This document shows, one piece after another, positions 24,184 through 30,832 of a DNA stretch of 36,607 nucleotides. The DNA lies in the IMG/VR virus record IMGVR_UViG_3300042328_000216, positions 1-36,607 of that record, one strand, 5' to 3'. Each line of letters begins with the position of its first letter. Positions within the stretch are counted from its first letter, which is position 1. This DNA is from a virus. The notes under the pieces were generated by a model. It did not search any database. It was given only the letters and a program-made list of their open reading frames with translations, and was not told the DNA's origin. The translations under genes and the position numbers were made by a program.

Positions 24184-26393
24184 TGTTGTATTCCTTCGGG
24201 TGGCATCATTGGTTGTTCAGGTTGCATTTGTTCTTCAGGCATCATACCTTCAGGCTGTTCCATTGTTTCGTCAGGCATTTCTCTGCCTGGCATCTCGCCA
24301 ATTAAGTCACCGCTGTCCATCATGCCGTGAACTGTACCCATAACGATGTCTTGGATTTGCTCCGGCGTCATGCCTGCCTGCACTGCGCTGATACGTTTAG
24401 TCTCAGCGTCGTATGCTTTAATGTTAGCCTCTTGTTCTTTAATAGCCATCTCTTGCGCTTCCATAGACTTGCTGACGTTTTGCAACATACCGTGCAATTG
24501 GTCTAGCTCTTGGCCCATAGCTTCGAGTTGTTGCTGTGCTGCTTGCAATGCTGGGTCTTCATCGGCATCGCTTAGTAGTTTAGGATCGATAGTCTTAGCA
24601 AAGCGTTTAGCCATCTCTTGTGCGCCAGGCCAGTCCATGTTTTTAACAAATAAATCGCCTGCCACAGCCCATAGTTGTGGGTTGCCTTGCAACAATTGGC
24701 TCATAGCGTCTAATGACTCTTGACGTTTAGTCATGTAGCTTGGGCCAGTTGATACGCACACATCGTACTTACCAACGCTAGGATTGTAGATTTTTTCAAT
24801 CACAACGCCTGTTTCGTCCACTATTTTCTTCACTGGCTCGGCTTGTGATGGGTTAATTTTAGCCCGTTTTACTTCGCCATCTACGCCAATAATGCGAGCA
24901 ATACGCTCTGTATCGTAAATTTTAGGTATCATGTCAACTAATTGACGTCCACAGTGACGTATAGCACGGGCTAAATTGTCAACGTAGTGGTAAGTACCCG
25001 TGTCGCCTTGTTTTTCCCGCGCTAAGATGGCGCGGCCTGAGCGTTCGTTACTTGTAGCACCTAAACTGGAGTCGTATTGGCCAGTTGAGGACTTAATATC
25101 GTCAGATGCACCAGCTTTAGCCTGTAATAGACCGCTAGACGCCATAGGCGGTTGAGCGCGTTGCGGTAAAGGCAATATAGCACCGTTGCCGTCTGTAACG
25201 TCAGGGTTAACCTCCAAATACGGCCAGTTGGTCGTGTTGGCTGTCTTCCATTGTGTCTCGTAGCCCTCAAATTGACCGCCGTAACCTATGAATGGCGCTT
25301 TTGGAGCCAATGCCAACATCTCGGCTTCTTGTGAAACCCAATAGTTGTACATACGTTGTGCGTCTTTTGCGTTACGGATCAAGCCTGACACGTATAATCG
25401 GCCATCAACTTCGTATTCGTTACCTACAACACGGATAACAGGTATAAATTTACCTGCCCATTCTTGTTCTTCTAGCACTTCAAAGCCGTTAGTTTTAAGC
25501 CATTTGACTTTTTTAACGTCTGCCATGCGTGATTTAAGCGGTTTTAAGCCTAAAGCCTTCAATTCTTTGTCTTCACGGCTACCTTCTACCGCGCTCATGT
25601 TGCCTTGGTATAGATTTAGCTTGGTTGGCGTATGATCAAAGTAAAAATACTCAGCAACACGCACTGTGTTCTCAGTCAACCACTGACTTAGTGAGGAGTC
25701 GCCCACACCTTGCTGCATCATGGACGATATTGGCGCGGCATCAGGGAACTGACGCTCGTATTCTGCCTTCGTCATGTCTTCTGTGACAAAACACCACTCG
25801 GCATCGCTGCCGCATGGGTCTTGTATTGTAGGATCCATATAAACGCTAAAGGAATTGCGGATGCGGCCAATGTATAGATCTTGGTCAAATGAATTGTCGT
25901 CGCAATATTTAGTGAGTACACGGATGTAGCCTTCACCGTAGGTGACTTGGTTTTCACATGCTGTGTCGTATGCGACATCTGCATCTGAAATATATTCAAT
26001 ATGCCTAATTACACCCTCAAATATCTCCGCGACCTCTACGTCAGCGTTATCATCCACAGGGATTACCTTCACCGAAGGTCGATTTTGGCGTTGTTCATTA
26101 GTAACTTGATGAACATGTTGCGGTAACTTATTGATTGTTAAGCAAGGACGCGCGTTGATGGTTTGACCTTGAACTGAGCCACGGGTAGCCAGTACGTCCG
26201 CAGGCCATTGCCACTGATTGTCGGGGGAGCCTGCCTCGAAACGTAAGTCATCAAGCTCGTCTTCACGGCTCTCTGAATACGCAGAAACCGCCATAGTAAA
26301 GCGGCTTCGCATCGTTGCAAGCATGTCTTTTTTGTCGTTAGGCTTATTAGCGCCTTCTGCGACAACCCCAACGGTGGTCATGTCATCATTCAT
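24180..26393 (-). CDS. Portal protein, P22 gp1-like
   Basis: This 737-aa protein is close in size to P22 portal (725 aa). The N-terminal block with FTMAVSAYSESREDELDDLR, RPCLTINKLPQHVHQVTNEQ and NRPSVKVIPVDD is characteristic of P22-type portals, as is TACENQVTYGEGYIRVLTKY. The C-terminus has a long coiled-coil barrel-like segment (AAQQQLEAMGQELDQLHGML) and a Met/Gln/Pro-rich tail. It forms the dodecameric ring for DNA entry and exit. It overlaps the GroES gene end by 8 bp. Confidence 0.93.
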   Translation of the reverse strand: MNDDMTTVGVVAEGANKPNDKKDMLATMRSRFTMAVSAYSESREDELDDLRFEAGSPDNQWQWPADVLATRGSVQGQTINARPCLTINKLPQHVHQVTNEQRQNRPSVKVIPVDDNADVEVAEIFEGVIRHIEYISDADVAYDTACENQVTYGEGYIRVLTKYCDDNSFDQDLYIGRIRNSFSVYMDPTIQDPCGSDAEWCFVTEDMTKAEYERQFPDAAPISSMMQQGVGDSSLSQWLTENTVRVAEYFYFDHTPTKLNLYQGNMSAVEGSREDKELKALGLKPLKSRMADVKKVKWLKTNGFEVLEEQEWAGKFIPVIRVVGNEYEVDGRLYVSGLIRNAKDAQRMYNYWVSQEAEMLALAPKAPFIGYGGQFEGYETQWKTANTTNWPYLEVNPDVTDGNGAILPLPQRAQPPMASSGLLQAKAGASDDIKSSTGQYDSSLGATSNERSGRAILAREKQGDTGTYHYVDNLARAIRHCGRQLVDMIPKIYDTERIARIIGVDGEVKRAKINPSQAEPVKKIVDETGVVIEKIYNPSVGKYDVCVSTGPSYMTKRQESLDAMSQLLQGNPQLWAVAGDLFVKNMDWPGAQEMAKRFAKTIDPKLLSDADEDPALQAAQQQLEAMGQELDQLHGMLQNVSKSMEAQEMAIKEQEANIKAYDAETKRISAVQAGMTPEQIQDIVMGTVHGMMDSGDLIGEMPGREMPDETMEQPEGMMPEEQMQPEQPMMPPEGIQQ

Positions 26394-26673
26394 TTAATAT
26401 TCCGATCACGTCTTTTTCGTTCATAAGAAGATAGTCTTCGTCTTCGTATTTAAACTTCTGTCCTGAATACTCACCGAACAGTATTGTGTCACCTACTTTA
26501 ACTGTCATCGCTCTGACCGAGCCATTATCTAATATAGCGCCTTGGCCTGCTGCAACAATCACACCTTCAAACTTCTTCTCAGCTTGCTTGGCCAGTACAA
26601 TGCCACTGGCCGTTGTTAGTTCTTCTTCTTTTTGCTTTACTACAATGCGTTCACCGAAAGGTTTTAATTTCAT
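26386..26673 (-). CDS. groES: GroES-like co-chaperonin
   Basis: This 95-aa protein matches the full length of bacterial GroES. It has MKLKPFGERIVVKQKEEEL, a mobile-loop region with SGIVLA (about residues 24-29; the I-V-L tripeptide contacts GroEL), the FEGVIVAAGQG strand, ILDNG roof region, VKVGDTILFGEYSG and a YLLMNEKDVIGIL end. It would cap the host GroEL and help fold phage proteins. Its place between terminase and portal, in a phage with a P22-type coat, suggests it assists coat folding. ATGA overlaps with the upstream 46-aa gene. Confidence 0.92.
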   Translation of the reverse strand: MKLKPFGERIVVKQKEEELTTASGIVLAKQAEKKFEGVIVAAGQGAILDNGSVRAMTVKVGDTILFGEYSGQKFKYEDEDYLLMNEKDVIGILNE

Positions 26674-26810
26674 TTTTTGCCTTTTTTAGTTGATTCACGT
26701 TTTACACTGTAGGCGATGGCCACAGCTTGCGCTGGTTTTTTACCAGCATCTATCTCAGCCTTAACATTAGCACGAAAGGCCTCTTTACTAGGTGATTTTT
26801 TTAATGGCAT
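26670..26810 (-). CDS. Small basic conserved phage protein
   Basis: This 46-aa protein starts MPLKKSPSKEAFRANVKAEI and has KKPAQAVAIAYSVKRES. The SKEAFxxNVxxEIxAGKxxxQAVAIAYxxKR pattern is common in small phage proteins near terminase and portal genes; its function is unknown. GGGGAG lies upstream, and its stop overlaps the GroES start (ATGA). It is too short to stand out by length. Confidence 0.75.
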   Translation of the reverse strand: MPLKKSPSKEAFRANVKAEIDAGKKPAQAVAIAYSVKRESTKKGKK

Positions 26811-26812
26811 AG

Positions 26813-28339
26813 CTAACTCCCCATCCAAGAGCTTGATGCTCCGCTACCAGTAGCATACGACTTACGGGGAGCTTTGTCAACATATTCACGATGGGCTACA
26901 GGGAACGCAAATGTCACGCATAACGCGTCTGCTGCGTCCGGACTTGCCATGCCCCTGGCCTTCATCTCTTTCTTACCTTCTAAGAATATTGTCCCGCTGC
27001 TGTTAGGCTTTTTCATCGGGCCTGTCAAGTCCGATTTTAATTTTCTATCCTCCGGTATGCTGGCGCTGCGTAGCCACTCCCGCATCGCGCCCCACATCTC
27101 GGCCCGCTTGTTGCCCCACATTATCGAGTTCTTAGCCCGTGACCCGAAGTTCACACCGCGCACCTTGTACCGTTGCTCGGTTAGCCTGTCCAATATGCCA
27201 TACCCTAGGCCGCCCTCGTCGATGACGGTCATCACTGGTTTGTATTCTTCTATGGCCTCAATCACCCGACCTACGACAGTCATTGTATCTTCGCCCTGAT
27301 AGCGCTTAATAGCAACGATATCCCGCCCTTGACGGACAACGATGACCGTGCTGTCTGCGCCCCCGCGTGCTGGATCCACCCCGATAACGATAGGCGCAGA
27401 CGTATCCTTATATCTCTCACGTTTGAACGCGTCCTCAACGAGTGTCGGGCTGATAAACTGGTCTTCGCCTGACGATGGAAACTCACCGTAAACCTCGACC
27501 CTCGCCTGGCTACTGTCCTCACCATACTCGGCAATAATCTGTTCATATACCGCTTTATCCGTGTCCTCGACCTGCCGCGCATCAATTTGTCTGCCATGCC
27601 AAAAGTCCCGTTTAGAGTTAAAGCACTCAAAGAAGTAGCCTTGGTTGCGACGCGGGTTGCTGAACGCGAACCAATACCGGTCTAATATGTTCTCTGTAAA
27701 GAAGCCCGCCCCCACTGACCATATCGTGTCCGGTATACCGCTGGCCTCGTCAAATATCAACATCATGCCGTCATGGTTGTGGACACCGGCGTAACTGTCA
27801 GGATTCTCTTCACTCCACAGCTTACCTTCTGCCGCCCAGTACCGCGTACCTTTTTTCAAGTCACGCTCCACTAGCTCGCATACCCATTTGGCTGGCACCA
27901 GCTTGGTCGCGCTGATCTCCCACCAGTGTGAGTTTATTATCATGGCCTGCCACTTAGTCAGCTCACCCCAGGTGACTGACCGCAGTTGTGACTCACTGTT
28001 GGCGCTGACGACAACACTTGAGCCGATCCTTGTGGTTAACATCCACATTATAAGCCAGCTAACGAGGGCCGACTTACCAATACCCCGTCCGCTTGAGACC
28101 GCCTCACGCAGTGTCGACATGTCGACCTGTCCTTGGTTGTCCTTGATGTGCTTACCGATTGTGCGTAGCACCTCGCGCTGCCACTGACGTGGCCCTTTGA
28201 ACTTAGCCAGTGGCGTGTTGGCTTGGCCCCACGGGAACGCGAACAGCACGAACGCTTCAGGGTCGTCCGCAACACGCGGATCCCACAGCCGTGACATGAG
28301 GAGTTGTTCTTCGTCCGAGCTATATATAGGTAGTTGCAT
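26813..28339 (-). CDS. Terminase large subunit, P22-type
   Basis: This 508-aa packaging motor has Walker A GRGIGKS (residues 84-90), Walker B MLIFDE (Asp197, Glu198), and a RNase H-like nuclease domain with VIGVDPARGG (Asp322), TVIDEGG (Asp374) and SPDAADAL near residue 467. It pumps DNA into the prohead through the portal and cuts it. Relatives package by headful, which agrees with the circular map. Its start overlaps the small subunit stop (TAATG). Confidence 0.94.
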   Translation of the reverse strand: MQLPIYSSDEEQLLMSRLWDPRVADDPEAFVLFAFPWGQANTPLAKFKGPRQWQREVLRTIGKHIKDNQGQVDMSTLREAVSSGRGIGKSALVSWLIMWMLTTRIGSSVVVSANSESQLRSVTWGELTKWQAMIINSHWWEISATKLVPAKWVCELVERDLKKGTRYWAAEGKLWSEENPDSYAGVHNHDGMMLIFDEASGIPDTIWSVGAGFFTENILDRYWFAFSNPRRNQGYFFECFNSKRDFWHGRQIDARQVEDTDKAVYEQIIAEYGEDSSQARVEVYGEFPSSGEDQFISPTLVEDAFKRERYKDTSAPIVIGVDPARGGADSTVIVVRQGRDIVAIKRYQGEDTMTVVGRVIEAIEEYKPVMTVIDEGGLGYGILDRLTEQRYKVRGVNFGSRAKNSIMWGNKRAEMWGAMREWLRSASIPEDRKLKSDLTGPMKKPNSSGTIFLEGKKEMKARGMASPDAADALCVTFAFPVAHREYVDKAPRKSYATGSGASSSWMGS

Positions 28340-28743
28340 TATTGGGTGTCTACGACGGTGCCTTCAATGATACGTGATTGAGCCTCGGCTAACGCCTGAG
28401 TGATACTTATCTTTTGGTACACATCCACACTGATCTCAGTCTTGGCTGTCCATGCGTGTGCATGCTGCAACACAGCCAGTGCTGACTTAGCGTCGCCTTC
28501 TTTAGCGGAGGCGATCAGCACCTGGGCCATCTCCAGCTCACCGTCTGCTTTACCTTTCTGCGCCGCCATCTCCGCTACGGGGTCTAGCTGGCACAGTTGC
28601 CGGTACTCGGACGGCAACATGCCCGCAGCGAGGGCCAAAGAGTCATTCTTCAGACCCAGCTTGGCTGCGTCGTATATTTTCTGTAAACGCGATTCGGTGG
28701 CTTTTACCTCGCGTGGCGTAAAAGGTATCGATAGGAATGTCAT
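28339..28743 (-). CDS. Terminase small subunit (putative)
   Basis: This 134-aa helical protein directly precedes the large subunit. It has EVKATESRLQKIYDAAKLGL, then an HTH-like stretch LALAAGMLPSEYRQLCQLDP (about residues 36-55) for recognition of packaging DNA, then AQKGKADGELEMAQVLIASA. The family is inferred from size, position and HTH. A promoter ends about 7 bp upstream of the ATG and no Shine-Dalgarno is visible, so the mRNA may be leaderless. Confidence 0.8.
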   Translation of the reverse strand: MTFLSIPFTPREVKATESRLQKIYDAAKLGLKNDSLALAAGMLPSEYRQLCQLDPVAEMAAQKGKADGELEMAQVLIASAKEGDAKSALAVLQHAHAWTAKTEISVDVYQKISITQALAEAQSRIIEGTVVDTQ

Positions 28744-28749
28744 TAGCGC

Positions 28750-28778
28750 ATAGTATTTGTTTACATGCGTGGTGTCAA
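28750..28778 (-). promoter_or_regulatory. Sigma70-like promoter for the late operon
   Basis: On the minus strand TTGACA (28778-28773), a 17-bp spacer and TACTAT (28755-28750) precede the terminase ATG at 28743. The -35 is perfect and the -10 matches 4/6. The predicted start of transcription falls on or next to the ATG. Confidence 0.6.
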
Positions 28779-28797
28779 GGGCGTAGATTTGGTAGTT

Positions 28798-28809
28798 GTT
28801 ACATGTAAC
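28798..28809. promoter_or_regulatory. 12-bp palindrome upstream of the late promoter
   Basis: GTTACATGTAAC is a perfect inverted repeat centred about 28 bp upstream of the -35 of the late promoter. GTTAC half-sites recur further upstream (near 28829, 28942, 28954 and 28976, some within pqqA). It may bind a dimeric regulator. Confidence 0.45.
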
Positions 28810-28953
28810 GCAGAAAGCCGAAAAACTCGTTACTTACTACATCCTCTAATGTCGGCTTAACCGCACCTTGTTTAAACAATTGTATAGACTTTATTGTACG
28901 ACTTTGAATAAAAGTCGCAACTATTATACATTACGAACATAGTAACTTATATG

Positions 28954-29025
28954 TTACTTGTTCATTACGTACATTGTTACTTCAAAACCGAAACGCATTT
29001 CTGTAGCTGCTGGTGTTGTCCACAT
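28954..29025 (-). CDS. pqqA: PqqA: PQQ precursor peptide (phage-encoded)
   Basis: This 23-codon gene encodes a peptide opening MWTTPAATEMRFGFEVTMY and ending VMNK. PqqA peptides are about 23-24 residues with W-x-x-P near the start and R-x-G-x-E-V-T-x-Y in the second half. Glu15 and Tyr19 are present in the E-x3-Y spacing; the radical SAM enzyme PqqE joins these two side chains on PqqA held by PqqD, and the pair becomes pyrroloquinoline quinone. AAGGAGAT sits 7 nt upstream of the ATG. It lies upstream of terS and leftward, alone, with no pqqB-E in the genome, so the host must supply the enzymes. Family recognition is strong for such a short peptide; role in infection is inferred. Host DNA contamination is unlikely as the circle is closed. 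Confidence 0.88.
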   Translation of the reverse strand: MWTTPAATEMRFGFEVTMYVMNK

Positions 29026-29049
29026 GGTAGATCTCCTTAAGTCGATTGA

Positions 29050-29080
29050 GTGTACACATTGAGGTGTACGTGTACACATT
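29050..29080. promoter_or_regulatory. GTGTACACATT direct repeat in the pqqA leader
   Basis: GTGTACACATT occurs at 29050-29060 and 29070-29080, a 20-bp period (about two helical turns), with a related GGTGTACG between. Each copy contains the palindrome GTGTACAC. They lie about 25-55 bp upstream of the pqqA start and could be operators. Confidence 0.5.
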
Positions 29081-29089
29081 CTCAGCTTT

Positions 29090-29110
29090 TGTATATACAT
29101 TGTATATACA
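29090..29110. promoter_or_regulatory. Tandem TGTATATACA palindromes
   Basis: The 10-bp palindrome TGTATATACA occurs at 29090-29099 and again at 29101-29110, an 11-bp period. No classical -35/-10 pair for pqqA was found nearby, so these boxes may recruit a regulator or contain a noncanonical -10 (TATACA). Confidence 0.45.
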
Positions 29111-29130
29111 GATAACCATGATTCTATGTG

Positions 29131-29178
29131 GCTAGTGGGCAGGTGGGCAGATTGCTAGTGGGCAGGTGGGCAATCTGC
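29131..29178. repeat. 19-bp direct repeat with inverted arms
   Basis: GCTAGTGGGCAGGTGGGCA occurs at 29131-29149 and 29154-29172. Overlapping this, GCAGATTGC (29147-29155) and GCAATCTGC (29170-29178) form perfect 9-bp inverted arms around a 14-base loop. A partial GCTAGTGGGC recurs near 29325. Confidence 0.7.
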
Positions 29179-29346
29179 TATTTGCATTAAAAAATAAAAA
29201 TTTCTTCTGACACCATCGTCCACGAAGGCCCTTCCCCCAAGGCCCTACCCCCCCCCAGCAAAATGCAAACAGTTCCCAGCTGCCAGGCTAACAGGCTGTA
29301 AATAAATGTCTTACAGGCTGGCGGGCTAGTGGGCGCGCAGCTGATC

Positions 29347-29370
29347 GCAGTCTGCAGTCTGCAGTCTGCA
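29347..29370. repeat. Three tandem GCAGTCT units
   Basis: The 7-bp unit GCAGTCT is repeated three times (29347-29367) and followed by GCA. CTGCAG palindromes arise at the junctions. Function unknown. Confidence 0.65.
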
Positions 29371-29425
29371 TTGGCATTATTGCCATATTGCCATGCGCTT
29401 TTTACTTGCAGCTGGCCAGGCGCTT

Positions 29426-29496
29426 ATTGGCAATATTGTCATTTAGAAAACATTGGCAATATTGTCATTTAGAAAACATTGGCAATATTGTCATTT
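29426..29496. repeat. 26-bp iterons, 2.7 copies
   Basis: Units at 29426-29451 and 29452-29477 are identical and a third partial copy covers 29478-29496. Each unit carries TTGGCAATATTGTCATTTAG, which includes the palindrome CAATATTG. The related boxes upstream and downstream (29370-29400, 29548-29575, 29655-29668) suggest one binding protein for the whole cluster. Confidence 0.75.
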
Positions 29497-29716
29497 GGTT
29501 TTAAGTGCTGGAATTATGCAAAGGGAAAAAAGCTGGAAACAAAAAGATTGGTCATATTGCCATATTGTCATGGCAATTTAAGTCGTATACGTTTGCGCCT
29601 TTCGTGTCTGCATACCTTATATATATACTTTTCTAAGTATAAGTATAAATAAATGACAATATTGCCAATAAACCTTTAAGACTCGCTTGCCATGTGCCTT
29701 TGCACGATCCGCCACA

Positions 29717-29749
29717 ATTGCCAATCTATTGCCAATCTATTGCCAATCC
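29717..29749. repeat. Three tandem 11-bp ATTGCCAATCT units
   Basis: ATTGCCAATCT occurs at 29717-29727 and 29728-29738, and ATTGCCAATCC at 29739-29749. Eleven bp is about one DNA turn, so bound proteins would line up on one face. It ends 45 bp upstream of the early promoter. Confidence 0.7.
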
Positions 29750-29793
29750 ATGACAATAAAATGCCAATAACGTCAAATAGTGTAAAGAATTGT

Positions 29794-29821
29794 TTGACAA
29801 TCTATTTTATTGGTGTATTAT
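29794..29821 (+). promoter_or_regulatory. Early rightward promoter
   Basis: TTGACA (29794-29799), a 16-bp spacer and TATTAT (29816-29821) make a strong sigma70-like promoter upstream of the small-gene block 29869-31984. The ATTGCCAAT boxes lie immediately upstream and could regulate it. Confidence 0.75.
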
Positions 29822-29868
29822 TCATTCATGCGCTGGATTTAGCGCGATTATGTGAAAAGGCCTTAAAA

Positions 29869-29946
29869 ATGATTGTTATCTATTCTTTTTATGTTTTAGT
29901 TTTAATTGGCGCAGCTTTAATTGTTTACAGCTGCTTTAAAATTTAA
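29869..29946 (+). CDS. 25-aa membrane peptide
   Basis: This short frame encodes MIVIYSFYVLVLIGAALIVY followed by SCFKI, essentially one membrane helix. AAAAGG lies about 8 nt upstream. A longer in-frame reading from 29692 crosses the promoter and is rejected. It would be the first gene after the early promoter. Translation is plausible but unproven. Confidence 0.45.
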   Translation: MIVIYSFYVLVLIGAALIVYSCFKI

Positions 29947-29957
29947 GGGGATTAATC

Positions 29958-30146
29958 ATGGAAACTTTAATATATGCACTAGAAAAAGGCGAAAGCCGGG
30001 ATTACATGGAAACTTTAATTGCATGTAATGTAAACCTTGATATTGAAGGCGTGAAAAAAGCAGCAGCAGCCATGGGCTGGCACTCTTTTAGAATTGCTTA
30101 TTTTAACGGCGAAAAACCTAATTTTGCAAAGGCGATAAACGTATGA
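29958..30146 (+). CDS. Hypothetical early protein
   Basis: This 62-aa protein starts METLIYALEKGESRDYMETL; the METLI pentapeptide is repeated at residue 17. AAGGGG precedes the ATG. Its stop overlaps the next start (ATGA). No family is recognised. Confidence 0.6.
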   Translation: METLIYALEKGESRDYMETLIACNVNLDIEGVKKAAAAMGWHSFRIAYFNGEKPNFAKAINV

Positions 30147-30265
30147 TCATGCACGATTATAAAAACCATAAACCAGCAGCAGAAAAGACAAGCGCCGTTG
30201 AAATACTCGGCGCCGTATCATTCGCCATTATTCTTTTATCTTTAATCTTTATTGCAACAATTTAA
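30143..30265 (+). CDS. 40-aa single-pass membrane protein
   Basis: A charged N-terminus (MIMHDYKNHKPAAEKTSAVE) is followed by one C-terminal membrane segment (ILGAVSFAIILLSLIFIATI). The ATGA overlap with the previous gene supports translation. Function unknown. Confidence 0.55.
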   Translation: MIMHDYKNHKPAAEKTSAVEILGAVSFAIILLSLIFIATI

Positions 30266-30278
30266 GGGAGTGTAAAAA

Positions 30279-30425
30279 ATGAATCATTACCACATTTGGG
30301 CTTCGGGTTTTGCGTATTGTGTTGACGAGTATGCAACCAGTAAAAAAGTAGCATTAGCACAGTTTAAAAAGCGCTGGGATTTTAAGCGCATGCCAGCCGG
30401 CAGTTATATCTGTTTAGCTTATTAA
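30279..30425 (+). CDS. Small basic early protein
   Basis: This 48-aa protein starts MNHYHIWASGFAYCVDEYAT and has a basic, aromatic centre (KKRWDFKRMP). AAGGGAG is upstream. It is not long enough to be found by length alone. No function is recognised. Confidence 0.55.
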   Translation: MNHYHIWASGFAYCVDEYATSKKVALAQFKKRWDFKRMPAGSYICLAY

Positions 30426-30440
30426 TAGGGAGAATTAAAA

Positions 30441-30758
30441 ATGACTGATACTAAATACAATGGCTGGGCCAATTATGCAACCTGGCGCGTAAACTTAGAA
30501 TTATTTGATGGCATTGATTTAAACGAAACTTTTACTATCTTATGGTGGGATGATGATAGCAAGCAAGATTTGCCAGCCATTACTTATGATTTATCGAAAG
30601 ATTTGGAAGCGTATGCCGAAGATTTAATTTTCATTGATACGCCTGAAGGTTTATCCCGTGATTATGCGCTGGCTTTTTTATCTGAAGTTAATTGGTATGA
30701 AATAGCAGATCACATGATCCGCGACCATATAGCAGAAAACGAAAATATTGCAGCATAG
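30441..30758 (+). CDS. DUF7249-like early protein
   Basis: This 105-aa acidic protein has YNGWANYATWRVNLELFDGI near its N-terminus. The NGWxNYxTWxVNL motif defines a family of small proteins found in phages and plasmids (DUF7249), function unknown. AGGGAG precedes the ATG. Confidence 0.75.
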   Translation: MTDTKYNGWANYATWRVNLELFDGIDLNETFTILWWDDDSKQDLPAITYDLSKDLEAYAEDLIFIDTPEGLSRDYALAFLSEVNWYEIADHMIRDHIAENENIAA

Positions 30759-30832
30759 AATTATCTGTTAGCCTTTGCCTGGCGCGAAGGTTAACGGGCT
30801 AATTTTAGCCGGCTAATTGTAAAGGGAATCAA

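Larger units (their letters stand above)
29026..29868. other. Repeat-rich noncoding region, candidate origin/control region
   Basis: About 840 bp without a convincing gene. From left to right it holds the pqqA leader with GTGTACAC and TGTATATACA boxes, a GC-rich direct/inverted repeat at 29131-29178, a run of nine Cs at 29248-29256, GCAGTCT repeats, 26-bp iterons, many ATTGCCA/TGGCAAT boxes from 29370 to 29770, an AT-rich TATATATATAC stretch near 29618-29628, and the early promoter at 29794-29821. The mix of iterons and AT-rich DNA at a divergence point fits a replication origin or a master control region. Both are inferred. Confidence 0.6.

Noticed and set aside
28910-28953. Terminator after pqqA
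   Set aside because: The CGACTTT/AAAGTCG hairpin near 28900-28918 and the GTAAC/GTTAC pair lack a U-tract on the leftward strand, so a rho-independent terminator is not supported.
29347-29370. Insertion-sequence ends or attachment site
   Set aside because: There is no transposase or integrase gene in the genome and no pair of matching ends flanking a unit.
29516-29581. 21-aa plus-strand frame starting at an ATG in the repeat region
   Set aside because: No Shine-Dalgarno and no recognisable sequence; part of it is iteron-like repeat.
29692-29868. Upstream extension of the 25-aa membrane peptide gene (84-aa reading)
   Set aside because: It has no ribosome binding site and runs through the ATTGCCAAT repeats and the early promoter; only the last 25 codons lie behind the promoter.
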